64,000 nt of DNA from Salegentibacter mishustinae (GCF_002900095.1 NZ_LLKN01000002.1:1612001-1676000); one strand, 5' to 3'. Positions 46,755 through 55,787 are shown, counted from the stretch's first letter. The notes: a model not told the origin generated them from the letters alone. Numbers and translations: made by a program.

Positions 46755-47723
46755 ATGAAAACAATAAAATGGGGCATTCTTGGCCTCGGAAAAATAGCCG
46801 GAAAATTCGTAACAGGATTAAAAGATGTAGAAGGAGCTGAACTTTATGCCGTGGCCAGCCGCTCTAAATCTAAAGCGGAAGCTTTTGCAAAAGAGTACAA
46901 CGCCACCAAATTTTTTTCCAGCTACGAAGCCATGCTGAAGGATGAGGCTCTAGATGTAGTATATATTGCGACACCTCACGTTTTTCATCATCAACAAACA
47001 TTACTATGTTTAGATCATAAAAAAGCGGTTTTATGTGAAAAACCTTTCGCTATCAATAAAGAGCAGGTAGAAGAAATGATTGCCAAGGCAAAAAAAGAAA
47101 ACGTGTTTCTTATGGAGGCAATGTGGACACAATTCCTTCCGCATTTTGAATTTGTACTTGACTTAATTGAATCTGAGAAATATGGTAAGATCAAAAACCT
47201 GAAAGCAGACTTTGGTTTTCCGGCACCGGTAGACCTGGATAAACGACTTTACAATAAAGACCTGGGTGGCGGCAGTTTGCTGGATATTGGCATCTACCCT
47301 ATATTTATGGCGATGAGTGCTTTGGGAACACCCGAGAAGATTCATGCAAGTGCTAAGTTTAGCGAAACCGGCATCGATACCGAATGTGATATGATTTTTG
47401 AATACACAAACGGTGTAGAAGCAGAGCTAGGAAGTTCTATTGTAAGGCAAACTCCCACTGCGGCTATTATTCAGTTTGAAAAAGCTACCATAACACTAAA
47501 CACCAGGTTTCATGAGCCTACTAGCGTAAAGATTCAAACTCCGGAAAGTGAAGAAACCAAAGAGTTTAAAGTGAATTCCAATGGATATAATTTTGAAGCT
47601 AAACACGTTCAAAAAATGTTGCTGGAAGGTAAAACCGAAAGCACCGAAATGACCTTCGCAAAAAGTTTACAGTTAATTGAGTTGCTGGATAAAGTTAGAG
47701 ATCAAATTGGTTTAGAATATTAA
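46755..47723 (+). CDS. Gfo/Idh/MocA family oxidoreductase
   Basis: The 322-residue protein begins with the Rossmann motif KWGILGLGKIAGKFV and has the family EKPFAIN lysine motif near residue 94 and GGGSLLDIGIYPIFMAM in the C-terminal domain. It oxidises or reduces sugars or sugar derivatives with NAD(P). It lies 76 bases after the symporter and may work on the imported sugar. Confidence 0.92.
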   Translation: MKTIKWGILGLGKIAGKFVTGLKDVEGAELYAVASRSKSKAEAFAKEYNATKFFSSYEAMLKDEALDVVYIATPHVFHHQQTLLCLDHKKAVLCEKPFAINKEQVEEMIAKAKKENVFLMEAMWTQFLPHFEFVLDLIESEKYGKIKNLKADFGFPAPVDLDKRLYNKDLGGGSLLDIGIYPIFMAMSALGTPEKIHASAKFSETGIDTECDMIFEYTNGVEAELGSSIVRQTPTAAIIQFEKATITLNTRFHEPTSVKIQTPESEETKEFKVNSNGYNFEAKHVQKMLLEGKTESTEMTFAKSLQLIELLDKVRDQIGLEY

Positions 47724-47827
47724 AATTCCTGGCTCTGCAATTCATATTAGCCGTCCTAGATCTTCGAAAGAAATCGGAGCAAGCTGTGAAATGAGTTCAG
47801 GCTGGCAATAAATTTTCAACTAAAAAC

Positions 47828-47867
47828 AAAAAACCTCACAAATCTAAAAGATCTGTGAGGTTTTTTT
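47828..47867. terminator. Terminator between the oxidoreductase and trxB
   Basis: AAAAAACCTCACA pairs with TGTGAGGTTTTTTT; the loop contains ATCTaaaAGAT. It serves both converging transcripts. Confidence 0.8.
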
Positions 47868-47886
47868 ATATATAAATTCCAGGAAA

Positions 47887-48879
47887 TTAAGCTTCTACTT
47901 TTTTAGTAGTTTTCACCTCTTCTCCTTCTTCGCTTTCAACAACAGCTAAATAGCGCTCTGCATCTAAAGCGGCCATACAACCGGTTCCGGCTGCAGTTAC
48001 TGCCTGGCGATAAATCTTATCCTGCACATCTCCAGAAGCAAAAACTCCCGGGATATTGGTTTTGGTAGATTTTCCTTCGGTCATTAAATACCCGGTATCA
48101 TCCATTGTTAATTTACCTTTAAAGATATCGGTGTTAGGTTTGTGACCAATCGCTATAAACAATCCGGTGATATCGATTTGCTCTTTCTCACCAGTTTCTT
48201 TGTTAAGCATTCTAAGGCCTTCTACCACTTGTTCGCCAATAACTTCATCTACTTCTGTATTATAACGAAGATCTATATTCTTAGTACTTGTAACGCGATG
48301 TTGCATGGCTTTAGAAGCACGCATCTGGTCACCACGAACCAACATAGTTACTTTATTACAAATATTAGCCAAATAAGTTGCTTCTTCAGCCGCGGTATCT
48401 CCACCACCAACTATGGCAACATCCTGACCTTTATAGAAAAATCCGTCACAAACGGCACAGGCTGAAACTCCACCGCCACGTAAACGTTGTTCACTAGGTA
48501 AACCAAGATATTTTGCTGTAGCTCCTGTAGAAATAATAATAGTTTCAGCTTCAACCCATTTAGAATTATCTACACAAGCCTTATGGATTCCACCTACTTT
48601 ATCGCTAAATTCAACTTCGGTAACCATCCCTATACGTACTTCGGTTCCAAAACGTTCGGCTTGCTTTTGCAAGTCCATCATCATTTTTGGTCCGTCAACA
48701 CCATCGGCGTAACCAGGAAAGTTATCCACTTCGGTAGTGGTGGTTAATTGCCCGCCAGGTTCAAGCCCGGTATACATTACAGGTTTAAGATCGGCTCTGG
48801 ATGCATAAATTGCTGCGGTATACCCCGCAGGACCAGACCCTATGATTAAAGTTTTTATTCTTTCTAATTTATCACTCAT
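47887..48879 (-). CDS. trxB: Thioredoxin reductase
   Basis: The 330-residue flavoprotein has the N-terminal FAD motif IIGSGPAGYTAAIYA, the redox pair Cys141-Ala-Val-Cys144 (CAVCDG), the NADPH motif VAIVGGGDTAAEEA and the C-terminal FASGDVQDK. It reduces thioredoxin with NADPH, which in turn supplies Bcp and others here. Its last 15 residues (ESEEGEEVKTTKKVEA) are an acidic and basic extension. -7 box at 48902-48909. Confidence 0.96.
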   Translation of the reverse strand: MSDKLERIKTLIIGSGPAGYTAAIYASRADLKPVMYTGLEPGGQLTTTTEVDNFPGYADGVDGPKMMMDLQKQAERFGTEVRIGMVTEVEFSDKVGGIHKACVDNSKWVEAETIIISTGATAKYLGLPSEQRLRGGGVSACAVCDGFFYKGQDVAIVGGGDTAAEEATYLANICNKVTMLVRGDQMRASKAMQHRVTSTKNIDLRYNTEVDEVIGEQVVEGLRMLNKETGEKEQIDITGLFIAIGHKPNTDIFKGKLTMDDTGYLMTEGKSTKTNIPGVFASGDVQDKIYRQAVTAAGTGCMAALDAERYLAVVESEEGEEVKTTKKVEA

Positions 48880-48901
48880 TTTATCTTGTTTTTCTGTCTT
48901 A

Positions 48902-48909
48902 CAAAAGTA
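48902..48909 (-). promoter_or_regulatory. -7 box of trxB
   Basis: On the minus strand TACTTTTG fits TAnnTTTG exactly, 22 bases before the start. Confidence 0.55.
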
Positions 48910-49023
48910 GTAACTTTCGTTATAAACTTACATGAATCTTATTAAGATTTACTATTTAGTAATAATTCCTGGGTATAGACTTCATTCCTAAAATAAAAAT
49001 TACCGGCTTCTCATAATTAACTA

Positions 49024-49031
49024 TACCTTTG
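49024..49031 (+). promoter_or_regulatory. -7 box of the TRIC-type gene
   Basis: TACCTTTG fits TAnnTTTG. The leader of about 90 bases from here to ATG 49127 consists of repeat copy E. Confidence 0.55.
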
Positions 49032-49032
49032 T

Positions 49033-49126
49033 CTTAAAATCTCTATCGGCAAACCGGTAGATTTTTAGGATAAACTTTATATTTCGGGAAGTCCGCAACA
49101 ATTTTAAAATCTCGATTATCGAGTAA
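49033..49126 (+). repeat. Structured repeat, copy E, forming a 5' leader
   Basis: It holds three hairpins: CTATCGG-CAAA-CCGGTAG (49043-49060, followed by ATTTTT), CGG-GAAGT-CCG (49085-49095) and CTCGAT-T-ATCGAG (49111-49123), then TAA directly abutting ATG 49127. Stems differ from those of copies A and B but the arrangement is the same. Confidence 0.7.
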
Positions 49127-49741
49127 ATGGAACTTACTTTATTCAATATACTTGATATTTTAGGAACCATCGCCTTTGCTATCTCTGGTGCATTGGCGGC
49201 TATGGACCGCCGTCTTGATCTCTTTGGTATCTTTATTATTAGTTTTGTAACTGCCATTGGTGGCGGTACATTACGAGATACTTTAATTGGCAACACGCCG
49301 GTTACCTGGATGGAAAACACCATTTATATTTACCTAATTGGCGTCGTAACCATTCTTGCCATCGTTTTTAGAAATAAGATTAATTACCTTAAAAAATCCC
49401 TTTTTCTTTTTGATACCATTGGTTTAGGAATTTTCACCATAACCGGCGTTGAAATAGGGATTAGAAACGATCTTGATCCTATAATTTGTATCGCCCTTGG
49501 TGCTATGACGGGTACCTTTGGAGGCGCCATACGTGATATACTTTGTAATGAAATTCCGGTAATTTTTAGAAAGGAAATCTACGCAACCGCTTGCCTCTTC
49601 GGCGGACTTGTTTTTGTAATTATGCACGACCTGGGTGTTAACCAGGATATCATTTACCTTACCACCTCGCTAATTGTGATCTCAATTAGGTTACTTGTGG
49701 TAAAATATCATATCTCACTCCCCTATTTCTATATTTCTTAG
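49127..49741 (+). CDS. TRIC/UPF0126 family membrane protein
   Basis: The 204-residue protein has about seven helices in two similar halves, each with a GGGTLRD or GGAIRD motif (AIGGGTLRDTLIG; TFGGAIRDILCN). This is the UPF0126 (YicG) / trimeric intracellular cation channel family; glycine or cation transport has been proposed. The start ATG comes straight after the TAA of the repeat end. Confidence 0.88.
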   Translation: MELTLFNILDILGTIAFAISGALAAMDRRLDLFGIFIISFVTAIGGGTLRDTLIGNTPVTWMENTIYIYLIGVVTILAIVFRNKINYLKKSLFLFDTIGLGIFTITGVEIGIRNDLDPIICIALGAMTGTFGGAIRDILCNEIPVIFRKEIYATACLFGGLVFVIMHDLGVNQDIIYLTTSLIVISIRLLVVKYHISLPYFYIS

Positions 49742-49782
49742 GAAAATAAAAACTAGCTCTTCATTACGAACTCACACTGTAA

Positions 49783-50196
49783 TTAATGCGGAAGTTTCTT
49801 CCGAAGTAATCCATATATAAAAGTACCTAAAAGAGATCCTGCAAATACAATTAATATCGGCATAAATCCTGCGCCAATTAAGGTGAATATTGGTCCCGGA
49901 CAGGCACCTGCAAGCGCCCAACCTAATCCAAAGATAATCCCACCATACATATAACGGCTAAAACTTTTTTCTTTCGGAATAAATGTTATTCGCTGTCCAA
50001 AAAAAGATTTCAGGTTTTTACGTTTTATAATTTGAACGCCTATAACTCCTAAAAACAAGGCCGAACCAATAATTCCATACATATGGAAAGACTGGAACTG
50101 AAACATTTCATAGATCCTGAACCAGGAAGCGGCTTCAGATTTAAACATTACAATTCCAAAAAATATACCTATCAATAAATATCCTATACTTCTCAT
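49783..50196 (-). CDS. YeeE/YedE (DUF6691-like) sulfur transport protein, second half
   Basis: The 137-residue protein has about four hydrophobic segments and the YeeE/YedE signature GGIIFGLGWALAGACPGPIF near residue 100, with the conserved Cys. The family moves thiosulfate or other sulfur compounds through the membrane. It follows the 185-residue partner by 9 bases, and both are driven by the GTAAC-type promoter at 50786-50829. Together they make a split YeeE/YedE transporter. Confidence 0.88.
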   Translation of the reverse strand: MRSIGYLLIGIFFGIVMFKSEAASWFRIYEMFQFQSFHMYGIIGSALFLGVIGVQIIKRKNLKSFFGQRITFIPKEKSFSRYMYGGIIFGLGWALAGACPGPIFTLIGAGFMPILIVFAGSLLGTFIYGLLRKKLPH

Positions 50197-50205
50197 AATT
50201 TCAAT

Positions 50206-50763
50206 TTAAAATATTAACGGAAATAATAAATGCACCATTACCAAACCACCTATAAAAAAGCCTATAACGGCTATTAAAGAGGGTAATTGCAAATTACTTA
50301 ATCCAGAAATTGCGTGTCCTGAAGTACAACCCCCGGCATAACGCGCTCCAAAACCAATTAAGATTCCGCCAACTAATAGAATAATTAAAGCTTTAATACC
50401 GCCAACGGCTTCCCAGCTGTAAAGTTCAGTTGGAAGATAAGCTTCCCCGGCACTGCTAAAGCCAAGTTCTTCCAGGGTATTAATCGTATCAGGATTAATG
50501 GCTACCGAAAGATCGTTACTTAAAAAATTTGCTCCTATAAATCCGCCAATAATAGCGCCGGTTACCACAATAAGATTCCAGCGCTGTGATTTCCAGTCAA
50601 AATCAAAAAAATCGGCTTTAGAATCTGCACCGCAAATTGTACACATCGTTCTTAGGTTGGAAGACATTCCAAAACCTTTGCCGATAAAGATGAGTAAAAA
50701 CATTATTAAAGCTATAAGTGGACCCGATACATACCAGGGCCACGGCTCAAAAATCCATTCCAT
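50206..50763 (-). CDS. YeeE/YedE sulfur transport protein, first half
   Basis: The 185-residue protein has about five hydrophobic segments and the key GFGARYAGGCTSGHAISG near residue 145. An extra CTICGADSKADFF near residue 40 adds two Cys in a CxxC arrangement. The YeeE/YedE family imports thiosulfate in several bacteria. It begins the two-gene transcript. A start at ATG 50763 leaves a 22-base gap after the -7-like box. Confidence 0.88.
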   Translation of the reverse strand: MEWIFEPWPWYVSGPLIALIMFLLIFIGKGFGMSSNLRTMCTICGADSKADFFDFDWKSQRWNLIVVTGAIIGGFIGANFLSNDLSVAINPDTINTLEELGFSSAGEAYLPTELYSWEAVGGIKALIILLVGGILIGFGARYAGGCTSGHAISGLSNLQLPSLIAVIGFFIGGLVMVHLLFPLIF

Positions 50764-50785
50764 AGTTCTTATTTTTTTCGAACTG

Positions 50786-50829
50786 CAAATTAACTAGAAT
50801 TTTTCCAGCAAGACAGTAACAATTGTTAC
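50786..50829 (-). promoter_or_regulatory. Promoter with Crp/Fnr-type palindrome for the YeeE/YedE pair
   Basis: The perfect palindrome GTAACAATTGTTAC (50816-50829) has its centre 29.5 bases upstream of a -7-like box, TTAATTTG on the minus strand (50793-50786, one mismatch to TAnnTTTG). This puts the centre near -42 relative to a start of transcription about 7 bases past the box, the usual class II activator position. Confidence 0.7.
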
Positions 50830-50848
50830 AGGATGAAGCTATAAAAAT

Positions 50849-50873
50849 AAACCCTGAAATAAATTCAGGGTTT
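50849..50873. terminator. Terminator after the hydroxyacid dehydrogenase gene
   Basis: AAACCCTGAA pairs with TTCAGGGTTT around AATAA-type loop. It is REP-like (CCTGAA/TTCAGG) and stands downstream of the minus-strand gene ending at 50904. Confidence 0.55.
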
Positions 50874-50903
50874 CGTACTAATTTTTATAAATATTCTCTC
50901 TAA

Positions 50904-51806
50904 CTAATTAAAATAAGCTTTTAAATTCTCCAGTACTTTTTCTGATAGTCTACGTTGGGTTTCGGCACTCCAGCCTGCACTTTTTTTATGAGAAATAACT
51001 CGATCTATTCGTTTTGTATCCTCGGAAAGTGAAGCACCGCCATCACCATCAAAAATAGCAAAGTTACCTTCAGCTTTTATCCAGTTTACAAAAGCTTTTT
51101 CTTCAAAAGGAAGCCCTAAGGAGGTATTGATCAAAATTTTTCCTGAACCAAAAGTTTCAAATTCCTGTTCGCCCAGCAATTTGGTATTCTTTGGCAGATG
51201 AAGTGTGATGATTTCTGAAGTTTTTAGTAATTCTTCTAAGGATAAATATTGAAGTCCTTTTGCCTCGAATTCCTTCTTTCTACTTCTGCTATAATAATAC
51301 ACATCTGCTCCAAGTGGCAATAATGCTTCTGCTAACAATTGACCAGTAGTACCCAAACCTATAATTCCAATCTTTCTATCGGTGAGTTCCACCGGCATTT
51401 TTCGCCACTGGTTTTTACCAAAACCGTGGAGTAATTGAATTAATTCTGAAATTATAAATTCTATCACTCCGGGATCACCGTAGTCAAAAATACCTTTAAC
51501 GCTAATTCCTTTCTCCCTTGCAAAATCTACGGCCACGTTTGCCGATTCATCATCGTAAAGGCTGCAAGCCATCCCAATGTATTTTAGATGACTGCATTTT
51601 TCAATAACACTTTTTGGAATCTGGGTTTTCCATGAAACAATTATAGCTTCCGCCTCTCCAATTCGCTCTAAAAGTTCCTTTTCTGAATCTGGGCTGTCTT
51701 TAAAAACCTCTACCTCAGCCTCGCTGTACTTTTGGAGTTCTTCAATAGCCCAGTCTTCCAACTTAGTATGGTCTACGCAAACAATTTTATTGAACTTTAC
51801 TCCCAT
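50904..51806 (-). CDS. D-2-hydroxyacid dehydrogenase family protein without the catalytic Arg
   Basis: The 300-residue protein has the NAD-binding IGIIGLGTTGQLLAEALLPLG near residue 147 and the general family fold. The spot that in active enzymes reads N-x-x-R-G is INTSLGLPF, so the substrate-binding Arg is replaced, and the C-terminal catalytic His is in ISHKKSAGWS rather than the usual HxxG context. It may have lost dehydrogenase activity or use another substrate. It overlaps a 46-residue gene by 10 bases and lies downstream of the acyl-CoA carboxylase genes. Confidence 0.8.
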   Translation of the reverse strand: MGVKFNKIVCVDHTKLEDWAIEELQKYSEAEVEVFKDSPDSEKELLERIGEAEAIIVSWKTQIPKSVIEKCSHLKYIGMACSLYDDESANVAVDFAREKGISVKGIFDYGDPGVIEFIISELIQLLHGFGKNQWRKMPVELTDRKIGIIGLGTTGQLLAEALLPLGADVYYYSRSRKKEFEAKGLQYLSLEELLKTSEIITLHLPKNTKLLGEQEFETFGSGKILINTSLGLPFEEKAFVNWIKAEGNFAIFDGDGGASLSEDTKRIDRVISHKKSAGWSAETQRRLSEKVLENLKAYFN

Positions 51807-51937
51807 TCCGGTAGTATAGTTTCATCATAAACCTGGTTCAATAATATACCATCTTCACGAATTTTTCTGGAAATTTCAAATTCCAGTTCCAGCTTTTTTC
51901 TTTCTAATTTTATATTAGGTTCTGTATTTTCAGACAT
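51797..51937 (-). CDS. 46-residue charged helical protein
   Basis: ATG 51937 on the minus strand encodes 46 residues beginning MSENTEPNIKLERKKLELEF and ending DETILPEWE. It looks like one charged amphipathic helix (KLERKKLELEFEISRKIRED). Its stop overlaps the start of the hydroxyacid dehydrogenase gene by 10 bases, and its start is 48 bases after the carboxylase stop, so it lies inside that transcript. Function unknown. Confidence 0.6.
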   Translation of the reverse strand: MSENTEPNIKLERKKLELEFEISRKIREDGILLNQVYDETILPEWE

Positions 51938-51985
51938 ACTTATAAAATTTATAGGTTTAGTATTTTAAATTTGATTAAAAATATT

Positions 51986-53527
51986 CTATAAAGGAATATT
52001 CCCGTGTTTTCGCTCAGGTCTCAGTACTTCTTTATTTTCTAACATACTAAAACCTTTTAATAATTTTCTACGGGTTTCTTTAGGCATAATCACCTCATCT
52101 ATAAATCCGCGTTGAGCGGCTTCAAAAGGATTAGCAAAAGTTTCTGCATATTCAGCCTCTTTCTCTGCTAACTTAGCTTCGCTGTCTTCGGCTTCTTTAA
52201 TTTCTTTCCTGAAAATAATTTCACTGGCTCCTTTGGCTCCCATCACTGCAATTTCGGCAGTTGGCCAGGCAAAATTTAGATCGGCGCCAATGTGCTTAGA
52301 ATTCATCACATCGTAAGCCCCGCCATAGGCTTTTCGGGTAATTACGGTTACTTTTGGTACAGTGGCCTCACTTAGCGCATAAAGTAATTTAGCCCCGTTT
52401 AGAATGATCCCGTTCCACTCCTGGTCTGTACCGGGTAAAAAGCCAGGCACATCTACCAATACTAACAACGGAATATTGAAACAATCACAATAACGAGTGA
52501 AACGAGCTGCTTTTTTAGAAGAATCTACATCTAAAACCCCCGCCAAACTCATTGGCTGATTGGCAACAATTCCAACACTTCTTCCGCCTAAGCGCGCAAA
52601 ACCAACAATAATATTATCGGCATAATCTTTATGAATTTCAAAAAATGAATCTTCATCTATTATTCCTCTAATCACCTCGTGCATATCATAAGGTTTCGTA
52701 GAGCTATCGGGTACAATACTGTCAAGTTCTTCCCTTATTTCATCTCCTAATTTATATGGAAGTTTTTCCGGTGCCTTTTTGTTGTTCTGGGGCATATAAC
52801 TCACCAGTTTCTTAATATCTTCAAGGCAGGCGATATCGTTAAAGGATGTGATATGCGTTACCCCAGATTTTGTTGCGTGGGTAGAAGCGCCACCAAGTTC
52901 TTCGGAAGTTACTTCCTCGTTAGTCACCGTTTTCACCACGTTAGGCCCGGTTACGAACATATAACTGGTATCCTGAACCATAAGTGTAAAATCTGTCATT
53001 GCCGGAGAATAAACAGCTCCCCCGGCACAAGGGCCCATTATCGCTGAAATTTGCGGAATCACCCCAGATGCCTTTACATTTCTATGGAAGATATCGGCAT
53101 AACCACCAAGCGATTTTACACCTTCCTGAATTCTGGCTCCACCTGAATCGTTTAAACCAATCATTGGCGCTCCAACTTTCACAGCAAGATCCATCACTTT
53201 ACAAATCTTCTCTGCGTGAGTTTCAGATAAGGAACCGCCAAACACGGTAAAATCCTGGGCAAAAATATAGACCAATTTTCCGTTGATGGTCCCATAACCG
53301 GTTACCACACCATCGCCATAAAATTTCTGATCTTCCATTCCAAACCCGGTAGTTCTATGGGTTACCAGAATTCCGATTTCTTCAAAAGAACCTTCATCTA
53401 ATAAATAATCAATACGTTCGCGGGCGGTAAGTTTCTTTTTTTCGTGCTGTTTAGCTATTCGTTTTTCCCCACCACCAAGGTGCGCCTGCTTAATTTTATC
53501 CTGTAACTTTTCTATATTCTGACTCAT
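51986..53527 (-). CDS. Acyl-CoA carboxylase carboxyltransferase (beta) subunit
   Basis: From ATG 53527 the 513-residue protein is a carboxyltransferase of the propionyl-CoA type: [21 protein letters not shown], then [13 protein letters not shown] with the oxyanion Gly-Gly-Ala, and [15 protein letters not shown] and [17 protein letters not shown] in the second domain. It transfers carboxyl from biotin to an acyl-CoA, most likely propionyl-CoA. The TTG at 53530 would add one residue only. It follows accC by 130 bases, which hold repeat copy A. Confidence 0.93.
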   Translation of the reverse strand: MSQNIEKLQDKIKQAHLGGGEKRIAKQHEKKKLTARERIDYLLDEGSFEEIGILVTHRTTGFGMEDQKFYGDGVVTGYGTINGKLVYIFAQDFTVFGGSLSETHAEKICKVMDLAVKVGAPMIGLNDSGGARIQEGVKSLGGYADIFHRNVKASGVIPQISAIMGPCAGGAVYSPAMTDFTLMVQDTSYMFVTGPNVVKTVTNEEVTSEELGGASTHATKSGVTHITSFNDIACLEDIKKLVSYMPQNNKKAPEKLPYKLGDEIREELDSIVPDSSTKPYDMHEVIRGIIDEDSFFEIHKDYADNIIVGFARLGGRSVGIVANQPMSLAGVLDVDSSKKAARFTRYCDCFNIPLLVLVDVPGFLPGTDQEWNGIILNGAKLLYALSEATVPKVTVITRKAYGGAYDVMNSKHIGADLNFAWPTAEIAVMGAKGASEIIFRKEIKEAEDSEAKLAEKEAEYAETFANPFEAAQRGFIDEVIMPKETRRKLLKGFSMLENKEVLRPERKHGNIPL

Positions 53528-53537
53528 CAATATTTTT

Positions 53538-53640
53538 TTTACTCGATCATCGAGATTTAAATACTCCGAGGCAAGCCTCGAAATTCAAAATTTTTCCATT
53601 TAATTCCTCGTAGATATGCCTCGAGGTAATTTACTTCAAC
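53538..53640 (-). repeat. Structured repeat, copy A (reference copy)
   Basis: On the minus strand it holds three hairpins: CCTCG-AGGCATATCTA-CGAGG, CGAGGC-TT-GCCTCG, and CTCGAT-G-ATCGAG followed by TAAAAAAAA. The end lies 11 bases before the carboxyltransferase ATG at 53527. Copy B at 4781-4886 is similar throughout. Confidence 0.75.
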
Positions 53641-53657
53641 TTAAAAAGATAGGAACA

Positions 53658-55100
53658 TTAGTTTTGAGGTATACGCAATTGTTGCCCGTCTTCCAGATAT
53701 TTTTTTAAGGCTACCAAAGCAGCAAGTTTTGCTTCTTCCTGAATTTCATCTTCAAGTTTTTCGGCGGAATAATACTTCTTTACAAAGTGTGTATCAAAGT
53801 TTCCGCTTCTAAAAGCTTCGTGTTCAAAAACAAACTTTCCAAAAGGAAGCGTGGTCATTACCCCTTCAACTTCATATTCCTTTATGGCTTTTATCATTAA
53901 TTGAATTGCTTCTTCACGCGTTTTCCCGTAAGTAATTAATTTCGCCAACATCGGGTCGTAATAAATAGGAACTTCCATCCCTTCTTCAAAACCATTATCT
54001 ACCCGAATATTTTCTCCCTTAGGAATAGTATATTTTTCAAGCTTTCCAACACTTGGCATAAAATTATCCATAGGATCTTCTGCATAAACCCTAAGTTCTA
54101 CGGCGTGCCCTTTTATCTTTAAATCCTCCTGAAGCAACTTTAGCTTTTCGCCCCTGGCAATTTTAATTTGCTGTTCTACCAGATCAATCCCAGTTATATA
54201 TTCGGTTACGGGATGTTCTACCTGCAAACGTGTATTCATTTCAAGAAAATAGAAATTCTTATTTTCATCGAATAAGAATTCTACAGTACCGGCACCAACA
54301 TAATCACAAGCCTTGGCTACTTTTACCGCAGCTTTTCCCATTTGCTTTCTCAGTTTATCATCAAGAACAACCGAAGGAGCTTCTTCTACCACTTTTTGGT
54401 GTCTACGCTGAATACTGCATTCTCTTTCAAACAGGTGAAAATAATTTGCGTGGGTATCTGCTAAAACCTGTATTTCTATATGCCTTGGGGACGACACGTA
54501 TTTCTCAATAAAAACAGAACCATCACCAAAAGCCGATTCAGCTTCGCTTATGGCACGTTTCATTTGGTCTTCCAGATCCTTCTCTTTTTCAACAATACGC
54601 ATTCCTTTTCCTCCACCACCGGCAGAAGCTTTTATTAAAATAGGAAAACCGATCTCTTTAGCAATTTTCTTAGCTTTTTCAGGATCGGTAATGGCTTCAT
54701 CTATTCCGGGAACCATTGGGATATCGTAAGCTTTAACCGCATCTTTTGCTGCAAGTTTACTTCCCATAATTTTAATGGCTTTAGAACCCGGGCCAATCCA
54801 GGTAATTCCATTTTTTTCTACATTTTCTGCAAAACCGGCATTTTCACTTAAAAAACCATACCCGGGATGAATCCCGTCTACGCCTAATTCTTTTGCTACT
54901 TCGATTATTTTATCGCCTTTAAGATAAGATTCATTAGAAGGCGCTTCTCCAATACAAACCGCCTCGTCGGCAAATTTTACGTGAGGCGCGTTCCTATCGG
55001 CTTTAGAGAAAACGGCTACTGTTTTGATTCCCATCTTTTGAATGGTTTTCATTACCCGAAGCGCAATCTCTCCCCTATTGGCTACTAATATTTTTTTCAT
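53658..55100 (-). CDS. accC: Biotin carboxylase subunit of the acyl-CoA carboxylase
   Basis: The 480-residue protein has the biotin carboxylase ATP-grasp set: GYGFLSENAGFAE, the Gly-rich KASAGGGGKGMRIV, FERECSIQRRHQKVVEEAPS, and EMNTRLQVEHPVTE with the catalytic Arg. It carboxylates biotin on the carrier protein with ATP and bicarbonate. It is 35 bases downstream of the carrier gene. Length is slightly longer than AccC (450) due to a C-terminal tail. In this context it serves the carboxyltransferase at 51986, so it may be a propionyl-CoA subunit rather than that for fatty-acid synthesis. Confidence 0.93.
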   Translation of the reverse strand: MKKILVANRGEIALRVMKTIQKMGIKTVAVFSKADRNAPHVKFADEAVCIGEAPSNESYLKGDKIIEVAKELGVDGIHPGYGFLSENAGFAENVEKNGITWIGPGSKAIKIMGSKLAAKDAVKAYDIPMVPGIDEAITDPEKAKKIAKEIGFPILIKASAGGGGKGMRIVEKEKDLEDQMKRAISEAESAFGDGSVFIEKYVSSPRHIEIQVLADTHANYFHLFERECSIQRRHQKVVEEAPSVVLDDKLRKQMGKAAVKVAKACDYVGAGTVEFLFDENKNFYFLEMNTRLQVEHPVTEYITGIDLVEQQIKIARGEKLKLLQEDLKIKGHAVELRVYAEDPMDNFMPSVGKLEKYTIPKGENIRVDNGFEEGMEVPIYYDPMLAKLITYGKTREEAIQLMIKAIKEYEVEGVMTTLPFGKFVFEHEAFRSGNFDTHFVKKYYSAEKLEDEIQEEAKLAALVALKKYLEDGQQLRIPQN

Positions 55101-55135
55101 TTTAATGATTTTGAATTTGGATTCTGTTAATTGAA

Positions 55136-55621
55136 TTATTCCATTTCAATTAACAACTGATTCTTTTCTACCGTTTCCCCTTTTTTGATCGAAACAGATT
55201 TAACCACTCCATCTCTGGGAGCAGTTAGCGTGTTCTCCATTTTCATCGCTTCTAAAACGAGCAAGTAATCACCTTCCTGCACTTCAGCACCCTCTTCTAC
55301 GTTAACTTCCAGGATAAGTCCCGGCATTGGTGCTTTAATGTCATTGATCATTTGTGCACTCCCAATGGAAAGTCCCATTTCTTCAATAAGCAAATCCAGC
55401 TCATTAGAAATGGCTACTTTATAAGTATTGGAGTTGATCTTAATATCGTATTGTCGCTGAAGAAAATTTTCGGTAAAAACCTCAGCTTTAAAACTGCGAT
55501 TTTCCTTTAGCAGGTGGTAATGCTTATCTGCAATTTCCTGGGTATCTAAAGAAGTAATTTGGTCTTTGGTAAATTCAAATTCATAAGAGTCATTAACCTT
55601 AACCTTATATTTTTTTTCCAT
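55136..55621 (-). CDS. Biotin carboxyl carrier protein of the acyl-CoA carboxylase
   Basis: The 161-residue protein ends with the biotinyl domain: DIKAPMPGLILEVNVEEGAEVQ and the biotin-lysine motif LVLEAMKMENTL near residue 129. The N-terminal 85 residues are a beta-rich region. It carries biotin between the carboxylase and carboxyltransferase. It is the first gene of the three-gene operon. Confidence 0.92.
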   Translation of the reverse strand: MEKKYKVKVNDSYEFEFTKDQITSLDTQEIADKHYHLLKENRSFKAEVFTENFLQRQYDIKINSNTYKVAISNELDLLIEEMGLSIGSAQMINDIKAPMPGLILEVNVEEGAEVQEGDYLLVLEAMKMENTLTAPRDGVVKSVSIKKGETVEKNQLLIEME

Positions 55622-55787
55622 ATTTCGTTGTTTTCAAATCTAATTTGAAGCTTGTTTTGTAAATATAGAAAATCGTTTGAAATTAGTTTTAAGATAAATC
55701 AGAATTACCGCATATATATTCACAAAAAATTAAAATAAATCGGAATTACATTTCTTATTTTAGGGTTAAACCAAAAAACTAAGAATT

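Noticed and set aside
48910-48923. GTAACTTTCGTTAT near the trxB promoter, resembling the sulfur palindrome
   Set aside because: Its centre is 7.5 bases, not 29.5, from the -7 box, and one base departs from the motif.
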